A DNA stretch of 64,000 bases from the NCBI GenBank assembly GCA_964486335.1, contig CAZAMB010000005.1, positions 1 to 64,000 on the forward strand, written 5' to 3'. A model generated the notes under the pieces. The model was not told the origin of the DNA. It made no database searches and saw only the letters and a program-made list of their open reading frames with translations. Numbering within the stretch: the first letter of the stretch is position 1; every line of letters starts with the position of its first letter. The translations under genes and the position numbers were made by a program. Source of the DNA: CAZAMB01 sp964486335. GTDB taxonomy: Bacteria > Planctomycetota > Phycisphaerae > UBA1845. Positions 51,898 to 61,173 of this stretch are shown in pieces.

Positions 51898-52646
51898 GAG
51901 AACTTTCGCCGATCGGGTTCGGGGCGTTCAAGATCGGACGCAACCAGGGCGCGAAGTATCCGCGCCCCTATGACCTGCCCGATGACCGTTCGGTCGGATT
52001 GCTTCTCAACGGACTTCTCGACATGGGGATCAATTACATAGACACCGCGCCCGCTTACGGCAGCAGTGAAGAGCGCATCGGACGCGCCATCGGCCATCGT
52101 CGTTCCGAGTTTGTGATTTCCACGAAAGTCGGTGAATCATTTGAGGGAGGAATCTCAAATCACGATTTTTCCGCCGTCGCCGTGAGGCGAAGCCTGGAGC
52201 GCAGCCTGAAGCGACTGCGAACCGACGTTATCGACATGGTCCTGATTCACGCCGATCGCGACGATTTGGGCATCGTTGAGCGGACCGATGCGCCCGCTGC
52301 GCTCTTGTCTCTTCGAGAGAAAGGACTCGTCCACGCGATCGGACTGTCCGGTTACACAGCCGCCGCTTTTCGTTCGGCGATGGCATGGGCTGATGTTTTG
52401 ATGCTTGAATACCATCCGGGCGATGTGTCCCTCGAATCCACGATTCGTGATGCCGCGAGTCTGGGAAAAACCGTGCTGGTCAAAAAGGGGCTTTCCAGCG
52501 GTCGTCTGGAAGCGGAGTCCGCGATTCCATTTGTTCTCCAAAACCCTGGCGTGGCAAGCCTTGTCGTCGGAAGCCTCAGCCTGCATCATATGGAGGAGAA
52601 TCTTCGCGCGGCTCGAGAAGTCGAGGGCCGAAGAACGCGCGAATGA
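51882..52646 (+). CDS. Aldo/keto reductase
   Basis: 254 residues, slightly short for the family (about 300). Catalytic residues are in place: Asp and Tyr in YIDTAPAYGSSEERIG, Lys in FVISTKVG and His in VLIHADRD. TIM-barrel fold, NADPH-dependent. Substrate cannot be told. Overlaps the next gene as ATGA. Confidence 0.92.
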   Translation: MAKTMRELSPIGFGAFKIGRNQGAKYPRPYDLPDDRSVGLLLNGLLDMGINYIDTAPAYGSSEERIGRAIGHRRSEFVISTKVGESFEGGISNHDFSAVAVRRSLERSLKRLRTDVIDMVLIHADRDDLGIVERTDAPAALLSLREKGLVHAIGLSGYTAAAFRSAMAWADVLMLEYHPGDVSLESTIRDAASLGKTVLVKKGLSSGRLEAESAIPFVLQNPGVASLVVGSLSLHHMEENLRAAREVEGRRTRE

Positions 52647-52996
52647 CCCGGCAGCGTCGGGCGGAGTTCGCCGGTCTCGGCGAGAATGCGGAGCGCGATA
52701 TGTCTTCAAGCGAAACCGATCGTCCGCCGGCGGATCAGGACCAAGATCAAAAAGTCGAATGGCTGCAACGCATCCACGATCAACTGGAGCGGGCCAATCG
52801 GCGCGATCGCCAATCCGATTTTTCCGTTCTGCGGCTTTCCGGCGCGTTGATGCAGATGTTCGCTGTCGTCGCGGCCATCTGGGGCGTCGTCGGTCTTGTC
52901 GATGGACAAGCGACGTCAGCCACTGCTCGCCTCACATTGGCATGTTTCTTTCAGCTTGCCTCGCTCAGCGCGTTTGCCATCGATCGGTTTCGCTAA
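52643..52996 (+). CDS. Small hypothetical membrane protein
   Basis: 117 residues with a charged N-terminal half (DQDQDQKVEWLQRIHDQLER) and two hydrophobic helices (LMQMFAVVAAIWGVVGLVDG and LTLACFFQLASLSAFAIDRF). No family recognised. Last gene of the lpxK-headed set. Confidence 0.65.
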   Translation: MTRQRRAEFAGLGENAERDMSSSETDRPPADQDQDQKVEWLQRIHDQLERANRRDRQSDFSVLRLSGALMQMFAVVAAIWGVVGLVDGQATSATARLTLACFFQLASLSAFAIDRFR

Positions 52997-53045
52997 GGTT
53001 TCCTGTCCCATTGTCAGGCATCGTCTCGTTGAACGTCATCCCAAG

Positions 53046-53073
53046 TTGACACTCTGACGGTCGCTGCTAAGCT
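53046..53073 (+). promoter_or_regulatory. Candidate sigma-70 promoter for tRNA-Leu
   Basis: TTGACA (53046-53051), 16 bases, TAAGCT (53068-53073) preceded by an extended -10 TGC. The tRNA begins 46 bases downstream. Confidence 0.45.
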
Positions 53074-53119
53074 CCCGTACCTACCCGACCGCGCGTTGCC
53101 GCAAGGCGACCGAGGCCGA

Positions 53120-53203
53120 GCGGATGTGGCGGAATTGGCAGACGCGCTGGTTTCAGGTACCAGTGGGGGCAACCCCATGGAGGTTCGACTCCTCTCATCC
53201 GCA
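53120..53203 (+). tRNA. tRNA-Leu (anticodon CAG)
   Basis: 84 bases, acceptor GCGGATG pairing with CATCCGC plus A73; long variable arm typical of tRNA-Leu; anticodon loop TTCAGGT with CAG at 34-36; T-arm GAGGTTCGACTCCTC. CCA is not encoded. Confidence 0.97.
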
Positions 53204-53234
53204 TGGCTGGAAATCAGTTTGCGTTCCTGCGAGG

Positions 53235-53286
53235 CAACGAAAGGCCGCAATTGGCTGATTCTACGCGATTTTCGGCCGTTTCGTTG
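53235..53286. repeat. 13-bp inverted repeat after tRNA-Leu
   Basis: CAACGAAAGGCCG (53235-53247) pairs with 53273-53286, apart from a one-base bulge, over a 25-base loop. No T-tail, so it is not a standard terminator; it might still form an RNA 3' structure. The rest of 53204-53500 holds no gene I can support. Confidence 0.5.
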
Positions 53287-53500
53287 GAACAGTCCGCAAA
53301 TAAGCCCTATCGGGATTGTCGATCAATTCGATTCCTGCCTTCCTTAAACGCCAATGGATAAGGATTGACGGCAATAGGTGTTAAGCCTAACCTAAGGGGC
53401 TTTGGCCGGACGACTGATCGTTCCGGCGTTTTCACCTGAGCGGCTAGCTGAATGCCTCCGCTCGCGGGGGCCGAACGGTTCGAAAGAAAGCGATGACGAG

Positions 53501-54202
53501 ATGAAGGCTGAACGCCGTCACGAATTGCGAGAAAATGACCTGGTTCACGCCTTGGGGCTTGCTCGTGAATACTTCGAGAAGAACAGCGGCCGGATAACTT
53601 TGTTCGCGGTGGCGGCGCTGGCGGTCTTTGCGGCTGTGACTTTTGCCTTGCGCTCGCGCGCCGCGGCGCACGAGGATGTTTGGCGGCGAAAGAACCAACT
53701 GACGTACGAGGACCCGTCAAAAGGCGCCCAATCCATCGATCGCCTGATGACGTTGGTCGCCGAGACTTCTGATCCGCAATTGGCATTGGAGGGATTGCTG
53801 GATGCTGGTCGCCAGGCATTGCGCCTTGCACGAGAGGTGCCGTTCCCTCCGGATCGGGAATTGAACAATCGAGCGAGGAAGGCATTCGAGGAATTGCTTC
53901 GACGATTCCCCAATAACCCGCTCGCCGTCGGAGTGGCGCTCTCGGGTCTGGCAACGGTTGCTGAGAATGACTTCATGGTCAACCACGATCCGGCATGCAA
54001 ATCGGAGGCAGCATCTTTTCTCGAACGGCTCTCCAAGGATGCGATGTTCAACGGGTTGCCGTTCCAGCGGATGGCGCTGGACCGCCTCAAGAGCCTCGAC
54101 GAGACTTTTCAAGTGGTTCTTTTTCAGCCCCCTTTGCCTCCCGAAGAGCCTGTCGACGTCGTAGAAGCGCAGGTTGATCCGATCGATTCCGAAACTCCGT
54201 AG
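53501..54202 (+). CDS. Membrane-anchored TPR-like protein (YfgM-like)
   Basis: 233 residues from ATG at 53501; the frame extends upstream but those residues precede the anchor oddly. N-terminal membrane segment GRITLFAVAALAVFAAVTF, then helices reminiscent of YfgM-type TPRs (LALEGLLDAGRQALRLAREV, ARKAFEELLRRFPNNPLAVG). Likely periplasmic, possibly assisting the lipoprotein encoded next, whose start shares its stop base (TAGTG). Confidence 0.6.
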   Translation: MKAERRHELRENDLVHALGLAREYFEKNSGRITLFAVAALAVFAAVTFALRSRAAAHEDVWRRKNQLTYEDPSKGAQSIDRLMTLVAETSDPQLALEGLLDAGRQALRLAREVPFPPDRELNNRARKAFEELLRRFPNNPLAVGVALSGLATVAENDFMVNHDPACKSEAASFLERLSKDAMFNGLPFQRMALDRLKSLDETFQVVLFQPPLPPEEPVDVVEAQVDPIDSETP

Positions 54203-57132
54203 TGTCCGCTTCGTTCAATGGCGTGGCCGTGATCTCACCTCATTGGAATTGCGCCTCTATTCTTCTATGGCGAATCTTATCTGCGAAGTTGTTGGTCTGC
54301 GCCGCTTTTTTGAGCGGTTGTCGAACGACTCTACCGACCGCCAAAGTTTGGGTCGAAGAGCCTTTCGGTGGTATCGATCGTCCGGTCGCGTCGCTTCCGA
54401 TGGTCGCCGAGTCATTTCCGCGACCAGTGAATCTAACAGCCTCCATTAACGAAGCGACGGGATTCCTGTTCGCCATTCGTCCCGACGTGGATTCGCTGGA
54501 ATATCCAGAATTCAGACTCTCCCCTTTTTCGGCCCCGGGCGCGCGCATGGACCCGTCCGCCGTAGAATTGTTTAGGGTTCATCCCGTCACCGTGGGGACG
54601 CAACCGGGTTGGCACGTTCGCGCGATTCCACCTGCCTCACGAGTTCCTGAACCTCTGGACGTTCTCGTTCCGCTGGCCGCGCCGCGCGGCGGGCTTCCAA
54701 GGCGCATGGAGCCCGGCGTGACGTATTACTACTGGGCCGACGTCTGGGTTGCGAAAGGAACCGCCGCGGCGGATTATTCATCATCCGTACAGTTGTTCGC
54801 GGCCGGTCGATTCGTTGCCAATCTTCCCGTTCGGCTGACCGTCTTGCCCATTGTCCTGCCCGACGAAGCGGACATCGTTGCCGTTGCCGAGGTCGATCAT
54901 GTCGCATTGTTGCGTCACCACGTCCGATCGGCGACTCCTTTGGGCATGTCGGCCGTGGTTGATTGGTACGATTCACCTCGGCGGGCTCAGTATGAATCGC
55001 TGCTCGCCTCGACGACGCGCGTATTGCAGCGACATCGGCTGACGCCGGTCTTTTCCGACCTGAATCCACCAATCCGCGTTTCGTCTCGCGGCGAGTTGTC
55101 GATTGATTGGCGGGGCTATGACGCAATAGTCAGTCCGCTTCTCGACGGTTCCGCGTTTTCCAATCGTGTTCCGTTGCACGTCTGGCCGATACCGCTGGGC
55201 GAAGCATTTGAACGAACGCTTGACCGTGAGCGCTCGCCCACCGGCGGATCGGACCGGCTTTTGAGGGACTTCGTCGCGCTGTACGTGGACCACTTTGCTG
55301 AGAGCGATTGGCTGAACCGAGCCTACGCCCTAGCGCCATCCATGCGACCGGGAAGCGTCGAGGCCGTTGAATCAATTCGCCGGTTTGCGTCTCTGGTGCG
55401 GTCCGTCGATGATCGGATAGCCGTGGCGTCCCAATTGTTCCCTCAGGACATGTCCGCGTTCGGATGGACGGATTATGCGTACACCTCGATGGGGGATGAC
55501 GTCCGCATTTGGATTCCTCCCGCTCAGTTTTTTGACGTGGTTGCCATGGCTGATCAACGCCGCGCGGGGAGTCGGACCTGGCTTGGTGTGGACCGCCCGC
55601 CGTACTCCGGTACGTGTTCTGTTCATGCGCCGCCTGCGTTCACGGAGGTGCTACCCTGGCAGGCCGACGCGCTGGACGCCGACGCGTTGTGGTTGGGGTG
55701 CATCAACCATTGGCCTGCCGATCTTGGTGCCGCCGATGCGAATTCCTGTATAGATCTTGATGACCGGTCGCTTCTTTTTCCGGGACTTCCCTTTGGATTG
55801 GATGAGCCGGTGATGACGCTGCGTCTGAAGCGCATCCGAACCGCCATGCAGTCCGCTGCTTACGGTCAACTCCTCAGGCAGCATGGTCGTGATCAGATCG
55901 TGGCGACGCTGCGAGATTCCCTGGTTCGGTATGCCGGCGCTGAGGCCTATCGCACCCATTACATGGATGGCCGCTCGATCGGTTGGACCGATCGCGAGGA
56001 GGCATTCGAGTTGGCGCGACGCATCATGATCGAGGAAATGAGAGGCGTGGTTACCTCCTCCGAGATGGTTGTTCCACCCCGATCGATTGATCGAACCGTC
56101 TTGTGGAATCGCTTCTTCGACTTGACGCGCGAAGTGACCGTTCGCGTTGACGGCGCGAGACTTCGGGCCGTCGGTCGCCCGGGAGCGCTGGCGGCGGACC
56201 TCGACCTCTGGCTTACCGTGACCAATGGAACGCAAGAACCCTTGAACGGAGTCGTCGCGCTAACCAATCTCCCCGACGACTGGCTCGCCGAGACTGAGTC
56301 GCGGTCTGTCGGCCCGATTCCATCGAGGCAATCCAGTCTGGCGACATTGGGCGCGAGGATCAGCCAGATTGGAAACTCCGAATCGACCTTTCGAAAGTTC
56401 GCTCTCGAATTCACTTCGGATGGAGGGTCAAAGCTCTCAATGCCGATCCGGCTGTCAGTCGTTCAGGCGATGCCGACGCCGCGACCACCCACGATTGACG
56501 GTGATTTGTCCGATTGGCCGCCCGGCGCGACGAATCTCGCATCCGACTTTCGGCTGATCGCCGGCGAATGCGTTGAGGCGTCTTTGGGTGGGATCCAAGG
56601 TGACGCTGATTGCAGTCGCCCGACCAATCGCACATTCGGTTTCGTGTCGCGCGACGGCGAGAATCTGTTCGTGGCCTTGAATGCCGAAACGACGCCCGGC
56701 GCTGCGATCCCCGCCGCCACGCGCCGAAGCGTGCGCTACGACGACATGATTCCCGCGGATGATGACGATCTTATTGAGCTTCTTATCGATCCCCTGAACG
56801 GGGGTTCGCGTTCACCGGGCGACCTGTTTCACATTGTGGTCAAACGATCGGGTGCGGCGCTGGTCGAAAAAGGCATCGGCTTTGACCCGCCATGTGCACC
56901 ACGCAGCGCGTGGCCTGCCGATATCGACGTCGCCACGCGCGTAGCGCCGGATCGGTGGACCGCCGAGCTGCGAATCCCGCTTGCAGCCTTCGGTCGTGGT
57001 GTTCCGGTGGGCGAAATATGGGGGTTCAACCTGACACGACTTGACGCCTTGAACCGGGAGTTCAGCACGTGGTCGGGCGCGATGGGAAACGCCTACGATC
57101 CCCTTTCGCTTGGAAATCTCATATTTCCTTGA
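54202..57132 (+). CDS. GH123/DUF4091-like lipoprotein with CBM9-like C-terminal domain
   Basis: 976 residues from GTG at 54202 (start uncertain; the hydrophobic segment ending FLSGC near residue 40 has a long leader). The middle (about 220-640) contains the DUF4091/GH123-type motif LPWQADALDADALWLGCINH WPADLG in the proper place, with residues expected at the catalytic face. The end (about 745-976) resembles CBM9/DOMON-like domains: PTIDGDLSDWPPG, DDLIELLIDPLNGGSRSPGD, LRIPLAAFGRGVPVGEIWGF. Probably an extracellular enzyme acting on N-acetylhexosamine-containing glycans; substrate unproven. Confidence 0.75.
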   Translation: MSASFNGVAVISPHWNCASILLWRILSAKLLVCAAFLSGCRTTLPTAKVWVEEPFGGIDRPVASLPMVAESFPRPVNLTASINEATGFLFAIRPDVDSLEYPEFRLSPFSAPGARMDPSAVELFRVHPVTVGTQPGWHVRAIPPASRVPEPLDVLVPLAAPRGGLPRRMEPGVTYYYWADVWVAKGTAAADYSSSVQLFAAGRFVANLPVRLTVLPIVLPDEADIVAVAEVDHVALLRHHVRSATPLGMSAVVDWYDSPRRAQYESLLASTTRVLQRHRLTPVFSDLNPPIRVSSRGELSIDWRGYDAIVSPLLDGSAFSNRVPLHVWPIPLGEAFERTLDRERSPTGGSDRLLRDFVALYVDHFAESDWLNRAYALAPSMRPGSVEAVESIRRFASLVRSVDDRIAVASQLFPQDMSAFGWTDYAYTSMGDDVRIWIPPAQFFDVVAMADQRRAGSRTWLGVDRPPYSGTCSVHAPPAFTEVLPWQADALDADALWLGCINHWPADLGAADANSCIDLDDRSLLFPGLPFGLDEPVMTLRLKRIRTAMQSAAYGQLLRQHGRDQIVATLRDSLVRYAGAEAYRTHYMDGRSIGWTDREEAFELARRIMIEEMRGVVTSSEMVVPPRSIDRTVLWNRFFDLTREVTVRVDGARLRAVGRPGALAADLDLWLTVTNGTQEPLNGVVALTNLPDDWLAETESRSVGPIPSRQSSLATLGARISQIGNSESTFRKFALEFTSDGGSKLSMPIRLSVVQAMPTPRPPTIDGDLSDWPPGATNLASDFRLIAGECVEASLGGIQGDADCSRPTNRTFGFVSRDGENLFVALNAETTPGAAIPAATRRSVRYDDMIPADDDDLIELLIDPLNGGSRSPGDLFHIVVKRSGAALVEKGIGFDPPCAPRSAWPADIDVATRVAPDRWTAELRIPLAAFGRGVPVGEIWGFNLTRLDALNREFSTWSGAMGNAYDPLSLGNLIFP

Positions 57133-57195
57133 ATTCCTTATTGATTTCCAGCGCGTTGCGTTTGAAATGCCGATTGCGCCCGCTAAGATGAAATC

Positions 57196-58101
57196 GTGGA
57201 ACCACGCGCTTCGGCAAACCAGGGAAGTTTTCTTGTTTATCGGAACCGAACGGATTGTTTCGCAGCGGTTCGTCGCGGATCGATATTCGCGGCATTCACG
57301 TTGATTGAGTTGTTGGTCGTCATTTCCATCATCGCGCTGCTGATTTCGATTCTTATGCCGTCGCTCAGTCGCGCTCGGGAGCAGGCCAAGGGTGTGACTT
57401 GCCTGGCGCGACTAAAAGAATACGGCAACGGGCTGGCGGCCTATGAGACGCTCTATGGTTTGCTTCCGCCGGCGCAATGGACTCCCACGGACCCTGAATT
57501 CACCAATCCTCGTTCCGACGGCCAAAACAGCACGAGGTTGGAAGGTTCGCCTCGCCCGATCGTCTACGGTTGGACCGAAATACTCTTTGCGTACGTCTAC
57601 ATGGAACAAATCCGCGTTCTTGAATCCTACCCCGTCCAGCGGAACGTCGACGGGCGTCGCTGGGAGAAGTACTTCATCTGTCCAAGCGTCGGCGACGACG
57701 GTATCAGCAGCGGCCATTACCGAGTCTATCTCCCATCCTGGTCATTCGGGTCATATTCGCTTGACCAGAATGGACGTTGGGGAGAGTCCACTCGAGCGAA
57801 TCCGTTGTTCTCCGCCACGCGCGAAAAGTTGAGGCCCAAGATGCCGCTCATCGGCGACGCCAACGATCAGTCCGAACGCGGCGACGGACTGGGCGACGAC
57901 GATTGCAGCTACATCGACGCCGGCGAGGCCAACTACGCCGGTTCCGACGGCCGGCGCGGCAATCGGTTTTCTGACCGTCATTCGGGCGGCACGAATTACC
58001 TCTTTCAGGACCTTCACGGGGCCTGGGACACGCGCCTGCGCTTGGACCTTGCTCGCGATTACGATCTCAACGGCGTGATCGATATCGACGTCCGCCCGTG
58101 A
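57196..58101 (+). CDS. Prepilin-like (type II pseudopilin) protein
   Basis: 301 residues from GTG at 57196. The N-methylation/cleavage motif is FTLIELLVVISIIALLISIL preceded by Ala (AA^FTLIE), so the residue at -1 is Ala, not the usual Gly. The leader is about 34 residues long and positively charged. The C-terminal HSGGTNYLFQDLHGAWD resembles the H-x9-DG pattern of planctomycetal pseudopilins. Probably part of an exported fibre or secretion system, encoded beside a lipoprotein it may help secrete. Confidence 0.88.
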   Translation: MEPRASANQGSFLVYRNRTDCFAAVRRGSIFAAFTLIELLVVISIIALLISILMPSLSRAREQAKGVTCLARLKEYGNGLAAYETLYGLLPPAQWTPTDPEFTNPRSDGQNSTRLEGSPRPIVYGWTEILFAYVYMEQIRVLESYPVQRNVDGRRWEKYFICPSVGDDGISSGHYRVYLPSWSFGSYSLDQNGRWGESTRANPLFSATREKLRPKMPLIGDANDQSERGDGLGDDDCSYIDAGEANYAGSDGRRGNRFSDRHSGGTNYLFQDLHGAWDTRLRLDLARDYDLNGVIDIDVRP

Positions 58102-58142
58102 TCTTCGCGTTTTCACATCGCTGCATCCATGCCACTTCACGA

Positions 58143-60836
58143 TCACTTCACCGAACTCGCCGGCGCGCACTTGGTGATTGCAAATGCGTCACCCTTCGCA
58201 TCAATTGAAATCGTGTCGCCGGGCGCGAACTGACCTTCGAGTATGCGTCGCGCCAGCGGGTTCTCGACTTCCTGCTGAATCAATCGCTTGAGCGGCCTTG
58301 CCCCATAGGCCGGATCAAACCCGTCCCGAGCGAGTTTTTCCTTGGCTGCGTCGTTCAGGGCAAGCGATAGTCCACTCGCCTCCAGACGGCTCCGCAAGTG
58401 ACGAAGCTGAATTTCGACAATCCCTTTGAGGTTCTCTCGTGATAGGGAATGGAAAATCACCGTCTCGTCGATTCGATTGAGAAACTCAGGTCGAAAATGC
58501 CGCTTCAGTTCTTCCCGAACCTTCATCTCGATCTCGATGTCCAGCGGCGCAATCTCTTGGTGGCTCCGTGCCTTCGTACCTTCGTGGCTCGCACCAACGT
58601 CGTTCTGTGACTGTCGCCGCCCGGAATCAAAAAGTTGCTGAATGTGCTGACTTCCGATGTTGCTGGTCATGGCGATGATCGTATTGCGAAAATCAACCGT
58701 GCGACCGTGACCGTCCGTCAGCCGGCCGTCGTCCAACACCTGAAGCAGCACGTTGAAAACGTCGCGATGCGCCTTTTCAATTTCGTCGAAAAGTACTACG
58801 CTGTAGGGCTTGCGATGCACTGCCTCGGTCAATCGCCCGCCTTCCTCGTAGCCGACGTATCCCGGCGGAGCGCCGATCAACCGTGCTACGCTGTGCTGCT
58901 CCATGAATTCGCTCATATCAATGCGAATGAAAGCCGATTCGTCGTCAAACAGAAACGCCGCCAGCGCCTTGCACAGTTCCGTTTTGCCGACGCCCGTCGG
59001 TCCAAGGAACAAAAACGACCCGATCGGCCGGTTCGGATCGCCCAGTCCTGCCCGGGACCGTCGCACCGCGTCCGAAACCGCCCGCACCGCTTCATCCTGT
59101 CCGATGACTCGATCGTGCAGTCGTTCCTCCATTCGCACGAGCTTTTCTTTTTCTCCTTCAAGCATCCGTGTGACCGGAATGCCGGTCCACTTGCTGACGA
59201 CTTCCGCGATTTCCTCCGCCGTCACTTCTTCGCGAAGGAGTCCGTTGCCGCCTGCGTGAACGGCAGTGAGACGCTGCTCACTATTTGCAAGTTGTCCTTC
59301 CAGTTCTCGTAGTTCACCGTAGCGAATCCGCGCGGCACGTTCCAAGTCGCCGTGACGCTGCGCCTCTTCCAGTTCAATCCCCTTGGCGTCGAGTTGTTGA
59401 CGTTGGGTCTTGATTGCCTCAATCAGGTTTTTTTCGTTTTGCCACTTGGCCGTGAGCGCCCCGTCTTTTTCCTTCAGGTCAGCGAGCACGCGATCGTTGG
59501 CTTCGAGATGCTTGCGACTGGCCTCGTCCTTTTCCTTCTTTAGGGCCTCTCGTTCGATTTCCAATTGCAGGATGCGCCGACGAATTTCATCCAGTTCCGC
59601 CGGCAGCGAGTCGTTCTCGATTCGGATGCGCGATGCCGCTTCGTCGATCAAGTCGATCGCCTTATCCGGAAGCTTTCGATCGGAAATGTATCGGTGAGAC
59701 AGCGTCGCGGCCGCCACCAGCGCCGCGTCCTGAATCCGAACGCCGTGATGCGCGTCGTATCGAGGTTTGAGCCCTCGGAGTATCGCGATCGTGTCATCAA
59801 CCGACGGCTCGCCGACGTACAATGTCTGGAAGCGCCGCTCCAGCGCTTTGTCTTTTTCAACGTGCTTGCGATACTCATCGATCGTTGTCGCGCCGATACA
59901 GCGAAGTTCCCCACGTGCCAATGCCGGCTTGAGCAAGTTTCCCGCATCGACCGCGCCCTCGGCTTTCCCGATGCCGACAACCGTGTGCAGTTCATCGATG
60001 AACAAGATGACGCGGCCGTCCGACTCCGTCACTTCCCGCACCACGGCTTTGAGTCGTTCTTCGAACTCTCCGCGAAACTTCGCCCCGGCGATCAGCGCGC
60101 CCATGTCCAGCGCCACGACGCGCTTGTGTTTCAGGACTTCGGGAACGTCGCCCGCGAGGATGCGCTGTGCCAACCCCTCGACGATCGCCGTCTTACCCAC
60201 GCCGGGGTCGCCGATCAGCACGGGATTGTTCTTGGTTCGGCGGGCCAGCACTTGCATCGTCCGGCGAATTTCGTCGTCCCGGCCGATGACCGGGTCGAGC
60301 TTTCCCTGCCGCGCCATCGCCACCAGGTCGCGCCCGTACTTTTCGAGCGCCTGATAGGTGTCCTCGGCGCTTTGCGAAGTGACCGCCGCGCTGCCGCGAA
60401 TTTCCTTGAGTGCCGCCAGAATTGTGTCCTTGTTTGCACCGCACAACGAGAGTGCCTCGCGCGCGTCACTTTTCACTTCGACCAGCGCGAGCAGCAAATG
60501 CTCTGTCGAAACATATTGGTCCTTCATGCGGTCCGCGTGCTTTTCCGCCGATTCGAGCACTTCGCGTAGTTCACGACTCATCACCAAAGAGCTGCCCGAA
60601 ACACGCGGCAATCGACGAAGCTCCGACGAGGCGATTTCTCGGACTCGCTCCACGGAAATGCCTGCTTTCTGCAGGATCGGTGCCGCGATTTCCCCAGCGG
60701 CCGATGACTTGGCGTCTCCGATCATCGCGGTTAGAAGGTGCAAAGCGTTCAATTCGCTGTGACCGGCGGACGATGCCAGCCGCTCGCTACGCTGGAGCGC
60801 TTCTGCTGCTTTGACCGTGAGCCGTTCCATGTTCAT
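58143..60836 (-). CDS. clpB: ATP-dependent chaperone ClpB
   Basis: 897 residues from ATG at 60836 (GGAGG 6 bases upstream). Clp_N domain at the start, then two AAA+ modules: Walker A GDPGVGKTAIVEGL and GPTGVGKTELCKAL; Walker B VILFIDELHTVVGIGKAEG; the coiled-coil M domain (about 410-530) identifies ClpB, not ClpA. Near residue 755 about 25 extra residues occur (RRQSQNDVGASHEGTKARSH), absent from ordinary ClpB; they are encoded by a dispersed-repeat-like DNA segment (see finding). Disaggregase working with DnaK. Confidence 0.96.
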   Translation of the reverse strand: MNMERLTVKAAEALQRSERLASSAGHSELNALHLLTAMIGDAKSSAAGEIAAPILQKAGISVERVREIASSELRRLPRVSGSSLVMSRELREVLESAEKHADRMKDQYVSTEHLLLALVEVKSDAREALSLCGANKDTILAALKEIRGSAAVTSQSAEDTYQALEKYGRDLVAMARQGKLDPVIGRDDEIRRTMQVLARRTKNNPVLIGDPGVGKTAIVEGLAQRILAGDVPEVLKHKRVVALDMGALIAGAKFRGEFEERLKAVVREVTESDGRVILFIDELHTVVGIGKAEGAVDAGNLLKPALARGELRCIGATTIDEYRKHVEKDKALERRFQTLYVGEPSVDDTIAILRGLKPRYDAHHGVRIQDAALVAAATLSHRYISDRKLPDKAIDLIDEAASRIRIENDSLPAELDEIRRRILQLEIEREALKKEKDEASRKHLEANDRVLADLKEKDGALTAKWQNEKNLIEAIKTQRQQLDAKGIELEEAQRHGDLERAARIRYGELRELEGQLANSEQRLTAVHAGGNGLLREEVTAEEIAEVVSKWTGIPVTRMLEGEKEKLVRMEERLHDRVIGQDEAVRAVSDAVRRSRAGLGDPNRPIGSFLFLGPTGVGKTELCKALAAFLFDDESAFIRIDMSEFMEQHSVARLIGAPPGYVGYEEGGRLTEAVHRKPYSVVLFDEIEKAHRDVFNVLLQVLDDGRLTDGHGRTVDFRNTIIAMTSNIGSQHIQQLFDSGRRQSQNDVGASHEGTKARSHQEIAPLDIEIEMKVREELKRHFRPEFLNRIDETVIFHSLSRENLKGIVEIQLRHLRSRLEASGLSLALNDAAKEKLARDGFDPAYGARPLKRLIQQEVENPLARRILEGQFAPGDTISIDAKGDAFAITKCAPASSVK
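58556..58591 (-). repeat. Dispersed-repeat-like insertion within clpB
   Basis: Minus-strand GCCACGAAGGTACGAAGGCA and CGGAGCCACCAAGAG resemble the CACGAAGGCACGAAGG-type repeats found between genes in many planctomycetal and related genomes. It keeps the reading frame and adds residues such as ASHEGTKARSHQE to ClpB. Confidence 0.55.
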
Positions 60837-61063
60837 GTGATAGCCTCCAAACGCATACAAACCGTTGGCCCGCTCGCACTCTCCCGTCGAACGATGAGCA
60901 ACCGGCATTCCAGAGACTTGCCGCACATAACTGGTGCATCTACAATGGTTTGCGGTTGAGTTTCCTAGAGCCTCTTAGGCAAAAAGAACTGCCGCTGTCA
61001 TTTTGGCATGGCGGAACTCGTTGCCATTCGGCGGTCCGCGAGTAGGCTGAGAGAAGATCGTCG
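60837..61063. other. Intergenic region between clpB and tRNA-His
   Basis: About 227 bases holding the clpB promoter region and the tRNA promoter. I see no CIRCE element (TTAGCACTC-type) or gene. A weak TTGCCA (61021-61026), 16 bases, TAGGCT (61043-61048) may drive the tRNA. Confidence 0.35.
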
Positions 61064-61137
61064 GCCGACGTAGCTCAGTTGGATAGAGCGTCTGACTGTG
61101 GATCAGAAGGTCCCCGGTTCGAGCCCGGGCGTCGGTA
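61064..61137 (+). tRNA. tRNA-His (anticodon GTG), unusual acceptor end
   Basis: 74 bases: acceptor GCCGACG with CGTCGGT, D-arm, anticodon stem TCTGA/TCAGA with loop CTGTGGA giving GTG at 34-36, T-arm CCCGG/CCGGG. Position 73 is A and the first pair is G1-U72, while bacterial tRNA-His normally has G-1:C73. CCA is not encoded. Confidence 0.95.
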
Positions 61138-61173
61138 ATCGAACTAACCAATGGACTTGGCGGGCTGAGAGAT

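Noticed and set aside
57620..57627. A further TTGAATCC followed by CCAGCGGAAC
   Set aside because: It lies inside the pseudopilin coding sequence, the spacer is 8 bases not 12, and the second box has an extra G, so it is not counted as a copy of the shared promoter.
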